64,000 nt of DNA from Sphingobacterium mizutaii (GTDB taxonomy: Bacteria > Bacteroidota > Bacteroidia > Sphingobacteriales > Sphingobacteriaceae): NCBI RefSeq assembly GCF_900187125.1, contig NZ_LT906468.1:310001-374000 (forward strand), read 5' to 3'. The translations under genes and the position numbers were made by a program. The notes under the pieces were generated by a model. That model was not told the origin of the DNA, ran no database searches, and was given only the letters and a program-made list of their open reading frames with translations. Each line of letters opens with the position of its first letter. Positions within the stretch are counted from its first letter, which is position 1. Positions 35,913 to 45,050 of the stretch are shown one piece after another.

Positions 35913-36068
35913 ATGGACTATCATTTAAGATCACTGCAACAAAAACTAAGTGTCCTGGCCAGTGGTGAAGACATTGGTCTGACCCCAGCGGAAGCCGCCA
36001 TTTATGGCGTGGAATACGCAGACGAATGGCCAGATGACGAATCCCCGGAGGTGGATGAAGATGAGTAG
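35913..36068 (+). CDS. Small acidic protein coupled to the ArdC gene
   Basis: A 51-residue protein: MDYHLRSLQQKLSVLASGED, then LTPAEAAIYGVEYADEW and a very acidic tail. It starts 1 bp after the peptidase stop and overlaps the ArdC start by 8 bp (ATGAGTAG), so translation is coupled on both sides. Codon-like composition matches its neighbours. Strong negative charge next to an antirestriction gene suggests, but does not show, a DNA-mimic or partner role. Confidence 0.7.
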   Translation: MDYHLRSLQQKLSVLASGEDIGLTPAEAAIYGVEYADEWPDDESPEVDEDE

Positions 36069-37287
36069 TAAAAATTCTAAATCCCTGCATGAAATAGTTG
36101 CGGAGAATATCATCAAGAAACTCGAACAAGGTACAGCACCGTGGCAAAAGCCGTGGAATAGCAATAGCCCAGCTTTTGAATTACCATATAATGCAATCAC
36201 GGGAAACCGATACAAGGGCATAAACAGTCTATCACTATTATCGGCCGATCGTGAAGACCCGCGCTGGATGACGTTCAACCAAGCATCTGCAAAAGGTTGG
36301 AACGTAAGAAAGGGCGAAAAGGCGACACTGATCCAGTTTGTCAAGACCCATGAATTTGTTTCCAAAAGAGACGAACAGGGCAAACCAATTTTGGACGAAC
36401 AGGGTAAGCCTGTAAAAGCTAAGGTAGGTCTTGGCAGGGCAATTATCACCACTGCTTGGGTTTTCAATGCGCAGCAGATCGATGGCATCGAACCTTTGGT
36501 GAAATCCGAAGCAACGCAATTCCAATGGGATTCTATCCAAAGAGCAGAAAACATCATTCAGGCTTCGGGAGCAGATATAACCCACAAAACAGGTAACAGA
36601 GCGTATTACAGTCCGGCACTCGACAGTATCACCATGCCTTTGCGTGAACAATTCGATGCACCGGATAAGTATTATGCCACCGTGCTCCATGAACTCGGTC
36701 ACTGGACGGGACATAAAGACCGTCTGGACAGAAGCATGGTTGACAGTTTTGGAACAGAGGGCTATGCCCGCGAAGAACTTCGTGCCGAAATCGCTTCGAT
36801 GCTTATCGGTCAGGAACTCAACATTGGCCATGATCCCGGCCAGCACATTGCCTACGTGGACAGTTGGATACAGATATTGCGTGACACACCTTTTGAAATA
36901 CATGCTGCCGCCGCCGATGCAGAGAAAATCCTCAATTATCTATTGGCATTTGAGCAAAAAAGAGAGATCAAGGCCGCTGCCAATGTTCAGGTCGAAGCCC
37001 AGACCGAGGCAAAACCACAAAAGTTAAAAGAAGCCACCCTTTCGATAGGTGATGAAATTGCCTATAACAGTACTATGTACAAAGTGCAAGGGCATTTGAA
37101 ACGTGGGCGTATGCGTGTGGAAGACCTATCAACGGGAAACACATTTTCGCTATCGAAAACAGATCGACTATATGGTTCACTGCTCCATGCCAAACAACAT
37201 CCCGATGTTGTCAAGGTAAGTGAAGACCTGAACCGCCCGGTACATACCGAAATGGAGGCCGTTGCCGCCTACGGTATCAGAAGATAA
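36061..37287 (+). CDS. ArdC-type antirestriction protein (ssDNA-binding plus zincin domain)
   Basis: A 408-residue protein. Residues about 5-130 are the ArdC N-terminal (DUF1738) domain (ENIIKKLEQGTAPWQKPW, NAITGNRYKGIN). Residues about 150-300 are a zincin-like metallopeptidase domain with VLHELGHWTGHKDRL and a downstream Glu in YAREELRAEIAS. The C-terminal 100 residues are an added segment. ArdC proteins protect incoming single-stranded DNA from restriction in the recipient. ATG 36061 is used; a longer upstream frame overlaps the small acidic gene. Confidence 0.9.
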   Translation: MSSKNSKSLHEIVAENIIKKLEQGTAPWQKPWNSNSPAFELPYNAITGNRYKGINSLSLLSADREDPRWMTFNQASAKGWNVRKGEKATLIQFVKTHEFVSKRDEQGKPILDEQGKPVKAKVGLGRAIITTAWVFNAQQIDGIEPLVKSEATQFQWDSIQRAENIIQASGADITHKTGNRAYYSPALDSITMPLREQFDAPDKYYATVLHELGHWTGHKDRLDRSMVDSFGTEGYAREELRAEIASMLIGQELNIGHDPGQHIAYVDSWIQILRDTPFEIHAAAADAEKILNYLLAFEQKREIKAAANVQVEAQTEAKPQKLKEATLSIGDEIAYNSTMYKVQGHLKRGRMRVEDLSTGNTFSLSKTDRLYGSLLHAKQHPDVVKVSEDLNRPVHTEMEAVAAYGIRR

Positions 37288-37316
37288 AATCATAAAACTT
37301 AACAAACAATTACATC

Positions 37317-38129
37317 ATGAAATATCCTATCAACGAAAACGAAATGCCCCTAAACGAACTTGAAAAATTGGGGCTTTACAAAGACGGAGGGTTCAGCATA
37401 AGTCCGGAGAATATCGATGCACTGCTTGCAGGGAGAAGAACCGATATGTTGAGCATGGCAGGTCTGAACATCGACGGGTTTGCCATCCGCGGGTTGGATG
37501 CAAAGTTATCCCTTAGCCGAAATACAGATGGCACAGTACAGCTAAACATACATCCCATATATCGTGAACCGCAATGGCATCCATTGTTGAGCGATGACGA
37601 GGAAAAAGCCCTGATCGCAGGAGAAAAACACGTGGTAAGCAAGGAACAGGAGATTGACGGAAACAAAAAGAAGAAAGTCATCATTGAATATGACGACTTG
37701 ACAAGGGAGTTTGTGGCTTATGAACCCGAAGAAGTGCAGGCCCCCATCCGAGTAAATGGCGAAGAACTTTCGGAAAAGCAACAGGAGGCTTTCCGTAACG
37801 GCGAAGTGGTGGAACTCAAAGACGGAGCGAAAATCCAGCACTCGGCAACGGACAATAAGGGTATTCGTTCAGACCGTAAACGGCTTATCCTATCCGTGCT
37901 ATTGGACGGCGGTCTCTCATACTTGGTATTCCGTAGTATCAATAACCTAAGAGGTAGGCTCGAACCACAAAGTGAAGGGTACAGCGAGGGATATAACCAC
38001 GCATTGACCGAAATGATAATGGCCGATAAAAAACAAAAACACGGTAACGAGAAAACCGTTCAAGACCTTGTGCAAAATCTTCGTGGTAAACAAGAAAATA
38101 GAGGTTACGGACGTACCGTTTCGAGGTAA
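37317..38129 (+). CDS. DUF4099/DUF3945-type protein
   Basis: A 270-residue protein with an N-terminal DUF4099-like part (NEMPLNELEKLGLYKDG, IDALLAGRRTDML) and a DUF3945-like middle (AFRNGEVVELKDGAKIQHSA) common on Bacteroidota mobile elements, often fused to or near topoisomerase or antirestriction genes. The function is unknown. Its stop codon overlaps the next start by one base. Confidence 0.8.
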   Translation: MKYPINENEMPLNELEKLGLYKDGGFSISPENIDALLAGRRTDMLSMAGLNIDGFAIRGLDAKLSLSRNTDGTVQLNIHPIYREPQWHPLLSDDEEKALIAGEKHVVSKEQEIDGNKKKKVIIEYDDLTREFVAYEPEEVQAPIRVNGEELSEKQQEAFRNGEVVELKDGAKIQHSATDNKGIRSDRKRLILSVLLDGGLSYLVFRSINNLRGRLEPQSEGYSEGYNHALTEMIMADKKQKHGNEKTVQDLVQNLRGKQENRGYGRTVSR

Positions 38130-38752
38130 TGGTATTTCTCCGATTAAAGTCCGAAGTACGGAACTTCTTTGCACCCTATTTCCACGTGGTCGAGGATAAA
38201 ATTCTGTTTCCTTATACATTGGAAAATCAGATTGTCGCCCAAGAGCATTGGAGTGAAAACGGTGTCCGTATTCCGGTCTGTAAAGGTATGTGGTTGGTGA
38301 TGGACAGTTTGCCTGTATCTGTCACCAATCTTTTTATAGGTCATTCTGCAAGCGATATATTATGCTTCTGCCATTATTACCCTAATTGGGTTTATTCACC
38401 TTGTTTGAGTGCATTTGTCTCATTGGGTTTGTTGCCAACCAAAGAACAGTTTACGTGGCTAAAATCCCTTTTCCCAAACGCTAAAATACATACGGTATTT
38501 GATGGGGGAATAAGTGGCTGTGTAGCTGATTGTAAAGTAGCGACGTGGCAACTTGGTAAGAACGCAAGGTTTAGTATTGTTGATGACCACGGAGAGTTTT
38601 ACTGCAACAAAAAGAAGTATCGTATTCCGGTAAGTATATTTTCATTGAACCGTTTTGAAAAATTGTCCGGCATCCGTGCAGGTATCAGAACCCATAAACC
38701 CAAAGCACCATTTGAAACGTTCTACGAATCATTTATAAACGGTCTAATCTGA
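38129..38752 (+). CDS. Unknown protein of the ICE, faintly Toprim-like
   Basis: A 207-residue protein that starts on the last base of the preceding stop. It has alternating strand and helix pattern: SVTNLFIGHSASDILCF, then WVYSPCLSAFVSLGLLP, then AKIHTVFDGGISGCVADCKV, which recalls a Toprim core without the DxD pair. Eight Cys are scattered through the sequence. No family is recognised. Composition is more AT-rich than the tra block, close to that of the following genes. Confidence 0.65.
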   Translation: MVFLRLKSEVRNFFAPYFHVVEDKILFPYTLENQIVAQEHWSENGVRIPVCKGMWLVMDSLPVSVTNLFIGHSASDILCFCHYYPNWVYSPCLSAFVSLGLLPTKEQFTWLKSLFPNAKIHTVFDGGISGCVADCKVATWQLGKNARFSIVDDHGEFYCNKKKYRIPVSIFSLNRFEKLSGIRAGIRTHKPKAPFETFYESFINGLI

Positions 38753-38920
38753 ACCGGTCCATTCTGTACCCTGGTACATTACTCTTATCAAAAAAATAAA
38801 GTCAAAATATCCCAATAATTGATACAAGCAACCAATCAAAATTTTTATGAAGAGCCGCCTGTAAAAGTGGTTATTTTATATTTAATGAGTTTTAAATCAA
38901 CCGTTTAAAAGGATAGCAAA

Positions 38921-39127
38921 ATGAAAGATGAAATAAAGCCTTCGCGAAATGAACAGACAGAAAAAACAAATTATCAGAACTGGATGAAAACACCAATTGG
39001 AAGAAAAGGTACCCTTACTAAAGAATCAGTGAAAAGATATAGAGTAACGATAAGTTTCATAGAGGTGACGGATGAAGAAAGAAAAATCAAACGTGGTATT
39101 ATTGAAGATATTATGAAAAACCTTTAG
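38921..39127 (+). CDS. Hypothetical small basic protein
   Basis: A 68-residue protein, highly charged (MKDEIKPSRNEQTEKTNYQN, then RYRVTISFIEVTDEERKIKR), with no membrane segment. It is AT-rich, 117 bp ahead of the recombinase start. It may be a small DNA-binding or directionality factor, but nothing in the sequence proves this. Confidence 0.5.
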   Translation: MKDEIKPSRNEQTEKTNYQNWMKTPIGRKGTLTKESVKRYRVTISFIEVTDEERKIKRGIIEDIMKNL

Positions 39128-39243
39128 AGGTATGGACAATTTTGTATTAAAAACGTGACTTTCTAATGTCTTGTAAATCTGGTCCTTATTTGATGTTGAG
39201 CCTATTTTTAATTATATTGTGGCTGACAAAACAATTCACTATT

Positions 39244-40716
39244 ATGATCGAAAATAAGAAACGAGTTGGTATTTGGATACGAGTGTCCACAGATTTACAA
39301 GTAAGGGACGAGAGCCCCGAACATCATGAACAACGAGCGAAATTCTATATCGAATCGAGAGATTGGCAAGTTGCTGAAGTGTATAGATTAGATGCTGTAT
39401 CCGGTAAATCTGTTATGAATCATCCCGAGGCACAACGCATGCTTAATGATTTAAAAAGTGGACGTATAACTGGTTTAGTATTCTCTAAACTTGCGCGTCT
39501 TGCCAGAAACACTAAAGAGCTGTTGGATTTTGGGGAAATCTTTAGAAAAGAGGGAGCAGATTTGGTTTCATTAGCAGAACAGATAGACACAAGCACCCCA
39601 GCGGGTAGGTTATTCTTTACGCTTGTAGCTGCAATGGCAGAATGGGAACGAGAGGAGATTTCAAGTCGGGTTGCAGCTTCGGTGCCTATACGTGCAAGGA
39701 TGGGAAAACCTCTTGGTGGACAAGCAAGTTTTGGATACAAATGGGAGAATAAGGCCCTTGTAATCGATAAGAACGAAGCTCCAGTTCGTAAACTGATATA
39801 TGAAATATTTTTGAAGTGTCAACGTAAGAAAACAACTGCAGATAGTTTGAACAAAATGGGTTATAGAACCAGAAGTGGCGCATGTTTTTCGGATACTACA
39901 ATAGACCGATTATTACGGGACACAACTGCCAAAGGAGTCCGAATTGCGAATTATACAAAGAGTTTAGGCGAAGGGAAGCAATGGGTTATAAAACCCGAAA
40001 ATGAATGGATAAAAATCCCATGTCCTTCGATTGTTGATGAAAATTTATGGGAAAAGTGTAATTCTATTCTTAATGAACAAGCAACAAAAAGAAAAAGGAT
40101 TGGTAGGAAATCTGAGTATTTACTTGCAGGTTTTGTTAAATGTGAATGTGGTACTTCTATGTATGTGTTAAGCAGTGCGAAAAAATTTACATGTAAAAAC
40201 TGTAAGAACAATATCCTTGTTGATGAAATGGATAAAGTTTACCAGCAACTCCTTAAAGGATACCTTCATGACCTACAACCAGAAATGTATGTTGGAGAAC
40301 TTGAATCAGTATTGAAAGAAAAAGAAAAATTATTTTCAGAAACCAAAAAGAAACGTGTTCAACTACGAAAGAAAATGGATGAATTAGTTCCTCTTAGGGC
40401 GGAGCTTGACAAGGAGCATTTTGGAGAATTATACCAACCTCTTGTTGACCAAGTAAAACAACTGGATAAATCTACTCCCGAATTGCAAGCCGAAATAGAC
40501 CTTAAGCGAATTCAGATTTCTTCAAGTGATTACGTTCTCAAAGAAGCAAAGATGTTGTATAATCAATGGTCCGAAATGTGTTTCCGACAAAAACGGGCTA
40601 TTGTTGAAACTATTACTGAATATATTACCATTGGACAGGACTCTATTAACATAGGACTATCCCACCTTCCTTTATCCTCAAAGCAAACAAGTCCACACAT
40701 CTTCAGGGATTCATAG
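39244..40716 (+). CDS. Large serine recombinase (ICE integrase)
   Basis: A 490-residue protein. The N-terminal resolvase domain carries the catalytic Ser in [12 protein letters not shown] (about residue 15) and the conserved [10 protein letters not shown] and [14 protein letters not shown] segments. A recombinase domain ([14 protein letters not shown]) follows, then a zinc ribbon ([23 protein letters not shown]) and a coiled coil at about 370-430. ATG 39244 is preferred to an in-frame ATG at 39166, which would add a hydrophobic stretch foreign to the family. Its last codons and stop (FRDS, TAG at 40714-40716) lie in DNA that belongs to the target comM gene. Confidence 0.94.
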   Translation: MIENKKRVGIWIRVSTDLQVRDESPEHHEQRAKFYIESRDWQVAEVYRLDAVSGKSVMNHPEAQRMLNDLKSGRITGLVFSKLARLARNTKELLDFGEIFRKEGADLVSLAEQIDTSTPAGRLFFTLVAAMAEWEREEISSRVAASVPIRARMGKPLGGQASFGYKWENKALVIDKNEAPVRKLIYEIFLKCQRKKTTADSLNKMGYRTRSGACFSDTTIDRLLRDTTAKGVRIANYTKSLGEGKQWVIKPENEWIKIPCPSIVDENLWEKCNSILNEQATKRKRIGRKSEYLLAGFVKCECGTSMYVLSSAKKFTCKNCKNNILVDEMDKVYQQLLKGYLHDLQPEMYVGELESVLKEKEKLFSETKKKRVQLRKKMDELVPLRAELDKEHFGELYQPLVDQVKQLDKSTPELQAEIDLKRIQISSSDYVLKEAKMLYNQWSEMCFRQKRAIVETITEYITIGQDSINIGLSHLPLSSKQTSPHIFRDS

Positions 40717-41758
40717 CGGCAATCAACATAAAGCTTGCTGGGTAATCCACACTAAACCTCGATCTAGAAATGGTGATGGATCTGGATTCCAATGGTTGTC
40801 GCATCACCTCCAGAACGGATCTTTTAAATTCTGGCAGTTCGTCCAAGAACAATACCCCATTATGGGCCAAGGAGATTTCTCCGGGTTGTGGATACGAACC
40901 GCCACCAACCAAAGCGACATCGGATATCGTATGATGGGGTGAACGGAAAGGACGAATGGTCATCAAGGACGTGGAGCTAGGCAGTTGCCCAGAAACAGAA
41001 TGTATTTTGGTGGTCTCCAAGGACTCGTCAACAGTCAGTGGTGGCAAGATGGTTGGCAATCTCTTCGCAAGCATTGTCTTTCCAGCACCTGGAGGACCAA
41101 TAAGAATAACATTGTGTCCACCTGCAGCTGCAATCTCCAATGCTCTTTTGATATTCTCCTGACCCTTTACATCAGCAAAGTCCAAATCGTAACTATTCAT
41201 TAGTTTTTCGAAGCGTTTATTGATGTCAACTAGGGTGGGTTCAATGCTTGTTGCCCCAATAATGAACTGTACCGCTTCGTTAAAGGACCTGATCCCAAGG
41301 ACCTCGATACCTGAAACAATAGCTGCTTCCTCAGCATTTTCAATCGGTAAGATGATGCCATGGAAGCCATCTTGTTTTGCCTGCAAGGCAATAGATAACA
41401 CCCCTTTAACAGGATGGATCTTTCCATCTAAGGATAATTCTCCGAGTAATACATATTTGTTCAAGCGGTCCGAAATAATCTGTCTAGAGGCGGCTAATAC
41501 TCCTATTGCGATCGCTAAGTCATAAGATGAGCCTTCTTTTCGGATGTTTGCTGGAGCTAAGTTGATGATGATCTTTTGTCGGGGCATATAGAAACCATTT
41601 GACAATATGGCGCTTTCTACTCTTTGGATACTTTCTTTGACAGCATTGTCAGGAAGGCCGACGATAAAGTAATATAATCCAGGTGTAACATTGACTTCGA
41701 CGGTGATGCTTGTCGCATTAATACCGAAGACTGCACTGCAATAGGTTTTTACTAACAT
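40703..41758 (-). pseudogene. comM: comM (Mg-chelatase-like AAA+ protein), 5' part, truncated by the ICE
   Basis: It encodes 351 of roughly 510 expected residues. The N-terminal ComM domain is complete ([38 protein letters not shown]). The AAA+ domain has Walker [17 protein letters not shown] and Walker [13 protein letters not shown]. The frame then ends LIAAMNP, where intact ComM continues CPCGY and about 155 more residues including the lid and C-terminal domain. ComM is a helicase for branch migration during natural transformation, so the host copy is probably inactive. Start ATG 41758 (MLVKTY) is the family start. Confidence 0.93.
40704..40716. other. Right attachment-site junction in comM
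   Basis: On the minus strand comM reads ...GCC GCT ATG AAT CCC and then departs from the conserved MNPCPCG coding sequence, entering recombinase sequence. The crossover therefore lies at or just left of 40704-40713 (CAGGGATTCA on the + strand). The exact core cannot be set without the left junction or an empty site. Confidence 0.75.
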
Positions 41759-41987
41759 TTTAGCGATATTTAATATCACTAAAAGTAAATAAATTATATA
41801 TAAAACAAATGATGTATGGTTAATGCTAACAATTTCTTAAATTTTACTGAATCACAATATGTGTTATGTAGTCTGAAATTGACGGGATTGGGTAAATTTT
41901 TAATAAATAAAACGATTCGGTCTATTTTTTGTTATAATAGTATTAAAAGAAATAGAAATTGGTTTAACAACTAAATTGCAGTATAAA

Positions 41988-42257
41988 ATGAAGGATAACG
42001 GTAAAATTGTAACAGCGCTGTTGGCTGGACTAGCCGCAGGTGCAGTTTTAGGAATTATTTTCGCACCTGAGAAAGGAAGTGAGACTAGAGAGAAATTGAA
42101 TGAATCACTAGCTGATTTAACTGATGCAATCAAAGAACGCGCAGAAGAACAATTCGATCAGCTGACTGATTTTAAAGATAAAATCGTTGCGGCGGTAAAA
42201 TCTAAGCTTGGCAAAGCAGAAGATGCGATCGATGAAGAGATCGAAGAGCACGCATAG
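41988..42257 (+). CDS. YtxH-domain protein
   Basis: An 89-residue protein with one N-terminal hydrophobic segment (IVTALLAGLAAGAVLGIIFA) followed by the YtxH signature PEKGSETREKL and a charged amphipathic helix. Family members are small membrane-anchored proteins of uncertain, often stress-linked, role. First of a three-gene group with the holin-like and hypothetical genes. ATG 41988 is chosen over an in-frame TTG four codons upstream. Confidence 0.85.
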   Translation: MKDNGKIVTALLAGLAAGAVLGIIFAPEKGSETREKLNESLADLTDAIKERAEEQFDQLTDFKDKIVAAVKSKLGKAEDAIDEEIEEHA

Positions 42258-42302
42258 TGCTAAAGCAAACCTTAGATTATTAAAAATTTTTAAATAATAG
42301 CT

Positions 42303-42328
42303 CCAGGACTATCTCTCGATAGTCTTGG
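42303..42328 (+). promoter_or_regulatory. Hairpin in the leader of the holin-like gene
   Basis: CCAGGACTAT at 42303-42312 pairs with ATAGTCTTGG at 42319-42328, ten base pairs with one G-T pair and a six-base loop, 25 bp before the start codon. No T tract follows, so a leader structure or processing site is more likely than a terminator. Confidence 0.4.
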
Positions 42329-42352
42329 AACCTATGATATGGAATTACGTGC

Positions 42353-42799
42353 ATGGAAGAACAAAAATTTTCATTTTCTGAAGTATTCGATAAGTCTAAA
42401 GAATACATTGAGACCCAGATTGAACTAGCGAAATTAAAAGCTTTATCCAGATCCTCTAGGATCATGGGCTCTCTGATCGTAGATGGCAGTAAGGTTTTAT
42501 TGTCTTTGCTGATCGTGTTTTTTGTTTCCCTGGCCTTAGGCTTTTATTTAGGGGAATTACTGGGGAGCTATTCTTTAGGGTTTTTGGCAACAGGAGGAAT
42601 CTTTTTTCTAGTTCTGCTATTGATCAAGGCCTTTGAGCCAAAGTTAGAAGAGAAGTTCATGAACATGTCCATCAAGCGTATTATGTCTAAGTGGGATGCC
42701 GATGATCATGATGATGAGATTGAAGAGATCAAAGAGGAGGTGCGTGAGGCCGTAAATGAAGTTGAGGAAGAATTAAAGGAAGAAAAAGAACGAGTTTAA
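42353..42799 (+). CDS. Holin-X-like membrane protein
   Basis: A 148-residue protein with an N-terminal amphipathic helix, two membrane helices (VLLSLLIVFFVSLALGFYLG, LGFLATGGIFFLVLLLI) and a strongly acidic C-terminal tail. This matches the phage-holin-family (holin superfamily III) proteins commonly encoded next to YtxH genes in Bacteroidota. Lytic function is not implied. Confidence 0.75.
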   Translation: MEEQKFSFSEVFDKSKEYIETQIELAKLKALSRSSRIMGSLIVDGSKVLLSLLIVFFVSLALGFYLGELLGSYSLGFLATGGIFFLVLLLIKAFEPKLEEKFMNMSIKRIMSKWDADDHDDEIEEIKEEVREAVNEVEEELKEEKERV

Positions 42800-42806
42800 T
42801 CAGGAT

Positions 42807-43367
42807 ATGAGAACAAAGGTTACGAATTTTGATGAGTTGACAGCAGAGATTGCTCGCCTGAAGGTACAGAAGAAGGAGCAAGAGGCTTTTTTATTGAATC
42901 AATATGAATTGCTGAAACATAAGGTAGAAGCTCCTGCGCGTATTGCCAATATGATCTTCAACCGTGTGCCGGGTGTTTCCACCGTGAAAGGGTTGTTTTC
43001 AGGAATCAGTCAGGTTACCAACAAGAACAACGAAGCCGATTGGTTGACTAAAACCTTGCAATTGGGACTTCCATTAGTATTAAACCGAACTTTATTGAAG
43101 AATGCCGGATGGTTGAAGAAAGGCCTTGTGCTTTTTGGATCTGAAACCGTTGCCAGCCAAGTAAATCAAAGCAAAGTTACTGCTGTTATCGATAGGTTAA
43201 CCGCTTTGATCAAACCGAAAAACAAAAAGAAGAAAAAGAAAAATGAAGAGACCCTGGAAGCCGTTGCTGCCAACCCTATTCCGCCTAACCATCCTCCAAT
43301 GATTACAGCTGAAGAGAGTGTTCAGGACAATAAGTACGGTATTCCGAAAGATAGCGAAGCCTATTAA
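42807..43367 (+). CDS. Hypothetical protein of the YtxH group
   Basis: A 186-residue protein: N-terminal coiled coil (TAEIARLKVQKKEQEAFLLN), a central hydrophobic helical part and a Lys-rich stretch near residue 150 followed by a Pro-rich tail. It follows the holin-like gene by 7 bp. No known domain; probably membrane-associated with its two neighbours. Confidence 0.7.
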   Translation: MRTKVTNFDELTAEIARLKVQKKEQEAFLLNQYELLKHKVEAPARIANMIFNRVPGVSTVKGLFSGISQVTNKNNEADWLTKTLQLGLPLVLNRTLLKNAGWLKKGLVLFGSETVASQVNQSKVTAVIDRLTALIKPKNKKKKKKNEETLEAVAANPIPPNHPPMITAEESVQDNKYGIPKDSEAY

Positions 43368-43373
43368 CGGTTT

Positions 43374-44306
43374 TTAAGCTTCTTGCTTTTTCAAGAAATC
43401 CTCATAAGCTAATTTAATTCCTTCTTTAAGGTTGGTTTTTGCTTTCCAGCCTAAGCTGGTCAATTTGCTTACATCCATTAATTTTCTTGGAGTGCCATCG
43501 GGTTTGCTACTGTCAAACTCCAGATCACCTTGGAATCCGACCACCTCTTTTATTAATTCTGCAAGCTCGCGGATGCTGATATCCTCGCCTACTCCAATAT
43601 TCACAAATTGAAGGTCATTATAATTTTCCATTAAGAAAACACAGGCATCTGCTAAGTCATCCGCAAACATAAATTCACGTAATGGCTTACCAGAACCCCA
43701 GATATTTACTGTAGGACTGTTATTGACTTTTGCTTCATGGAACTTTCTGATCAATGCCGGCAATACGTGGGAGTTTTCTGGATGATAATTGTCATTGATG
43801 CCATATAGGTTAGTCGGCATGACCGAGATATAATTATCATCGTATTGCATTCTATAAGACTCGACCATCTTGATACCAGCGATCTTGGCAATAGCATAAG
43901 GTTCATTGGTGGGTTCAAGGGTTCCGGTCAACAGATAATCTTCTTTCAAAGGTTGAGGGGCCATTTTTGGGTAAATACAGCTGGAACCTAGAAACATCAA
44001 TTTCTTGACATCATTCTCATGGGAATAATGGATAACATTGTTCTGGATGGCCAAATTCTCATAGATAAAATCTGCCCTGTAAACGTTATTCGCCATAATA
44101 CCCCCCACTTTAGCTGCGGCAAGGAATACGTATTCAGGTTTTTCAGTTTCAAAAAATTCTTTCACGGCCTGTTGGTCACGGAGGTCCAATTCCTTGGAAG
44201 TCCTAACCACAATATTTTCGAATCCTAACTCTTTTAACTTGCGGTAAATAGCCGATCCGACCATCCCTCTATGTCCTGCTACGTAAATTTTCGCTTGTTT
44301 TTCCAC
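43374..44306 (-). CDS. fcl: GDP-L-fucose synthase
   Basis: A 310-residue short-chain dehydrogenase. NADP-binding [14 protein letters not shown] is at residues 11-24, the [17 protein letters not shown] segment holds the catalytic Ser, and YAIAK has the catalytic Tyr and Lys. Additional family blocks are [20 protein letters not shown] and [19 protein letters not shown]. It converts GDP-4-keto-6-deoxymannose to GDP-L-fucose for surface glycans. It is divergent from trmB. Confidence 0.94.
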   Translation of the reverse strand: MEKQAKIYVAGHRGMVGSAIYRKLKELGFENIVVRTSKELDLRDQQAVKEFFETEKPEYVFLAAAKVGGIMANNVYRADFIYENLAIQNNVIHYSHENDVKKLMFLGSSCIYPKMAPQPLKEDYLLTGTLEPTNEPYAIAKIAGIKMVESYRMQYDDNYISVMPTNLYGINDNYHPENSHVLPALIRKFHEAKVNNSPTVNIWGSGKPLREFMFADDLADACVFLMENYNDLQFVNIGVGEDISIRELAELIKEVVGFQGDLEFDSSKPDGTPRKLMDVSKLTSLGWKAKTNLKEGIKLAYEDFLKKQEA

Positions 44307-44323
44307 CTGAAGTATTATTTATA

Positions 44324-44331
44324 CAAATATA
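44324..44331 (-). promoter_or_regulatory. Candidate -7 box for fcl
   Basis: On the minus strand TATATTTG fits TAnnTTTG, 17 bp ahead of the fcl start. It lies only 4 bp from the trmB -7 box, so the divergent promoters overlap. No clear -33 TTG was found. Confidence 0.4.
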
Positions 44332-44335
44332 AGGT

Positions 44336-44343
44336 TAATTTTG
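44336..44343 (+). promoter_or_regulatory. Candidate -7 box for trmB
   Basis: TAATTTTG fits TAnnTTTG and lies 17 bp ahead of the trmB start, predicting a very short leader. No convincing -33 TTG was seen. Confidence 0.4.
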
Positions 44344-44360
44344 CGACTTAATTATCAGCT

Positions 44361-45014
44361 ATGGGTAAGGATAAACTAAGAAAATTCGCTGAAGTATCCA
44401 CTTTTAAGAATGTGGTGCAGCTGGATGCAGGAAAAGAATTTAAGGGTAAATGGGCTAAGGAATTCTTCAAGAATGAGAAGCCTGTGATATTGGAATTGGC
44501 ATGTGGTAAGGGTGAATATACCGTTAACCTTGCGAAATTGTTTCCTGAAAAGAATTTTATTGGTATTGACTATAAAGGCAACCGGATTTGGCGCGGTGCC
44601 AAGACTGCCCTTGAAGAAGGAATTGATAATGTAGGCTTTTTGAGGATCCAAATTGAAACCATCTTGGAGCATTTTGAAAAAGGTGAGATCGCAGAGATCT
44701 GGATTACCTTCCCTGATCCGCAGCCTCAGGATAGCCGTGAAAAGAAACGCCTGACCAATCCAGTCTTCCTGGAAAGATACAAAGAGATCCTGGTTCCAGC
44801 AGGTATCATGCATCTTAAAACAGATAACGATGGCTTTTTTGCCTATACCGTGGAGCAGATCGAGCTACAAGGCTTGCCAAAACTGAAGGAAACCACAGAC
44901 CTTTATCATTCTGATTTAGTAGATGAGGTCTTGTCCATCAAGACGTACTATGAGAAAAAGTATTTGGCTGAGGACAAAAACATCAATTACGTGCAATGGA
45001 AATTCGCAAAATAA
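44361..45014 (+). CDS. trmB: tRNA (guanine-46-N7) methyltransferase
   Basis: A 217-residue class I methyltransferase with SAM-binding ILELACGKGEYTVNLAKLF and the TrmB blocks NFIGIDYKGNRIWRGAK, AEIWITFPDPQPQDSREKKR and LTNPVFLERY. It makes m7G46 in tRNA variable loops. Length matches Bacteroidota TrmB. Followed 37 bp later by the M28 peptidase. Confidence 0.95.
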   Translation: MGKDKLRKFAEVSTFKNVVQLDAGKEFKGKWAKEFFKNEKPVILELACGKGEYTVNLAKLFPEKNFIGIDYKGNRIWRGAKTALEEGIDNVGFLRIQIETILEHFEKGEIAEIWITFPDPQPQDSREKKRLTNPVFLERYKEILVPAGIMHLKTDNDGFFAYTVEQIELQGLPKLKETTDLYHSDLVDEVLSIKTYYEKKYLAEDKNINYVQWKFAK

Positions 45015-45050
45015 TAGCGAATTAAGAATGATTTCGTAAATTCATCTATT

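Larger units (their letters stand above)
1..40713. mobile_element. Integrative and conjugative element (ICE), right part; left end outside the window
   Basis: The span carries a relaxase pair, a Bacteroidetes-type tra operon, a VirD4-like coupling protein, an antirestriction gene and, at the right edge, a large serine recombinase. Immediately beyond the recombinase stop, the chromosomal comM gene is cut inside a conserved motif, which fixes the right boundary near 40704-40713. The missing 3' part of comM should lie past the left end, and no such sequence is visible, so the element is longer than 40 kb. Cargo at 1-16 kb is AT-rich, while the tra block is clearly GC-richer. That the cargo belongs to the element is inferred from the absent left boundary. 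Confidence 0.85.

Noticed and set aside
39166..39243. Upstream ATG for the recombinase giving a hydrophobic N terminus
   Set aside because: The added residues look like a membrane helix, foreign to serine recombinases, whose catalytic domain begins right at ATG 39244.
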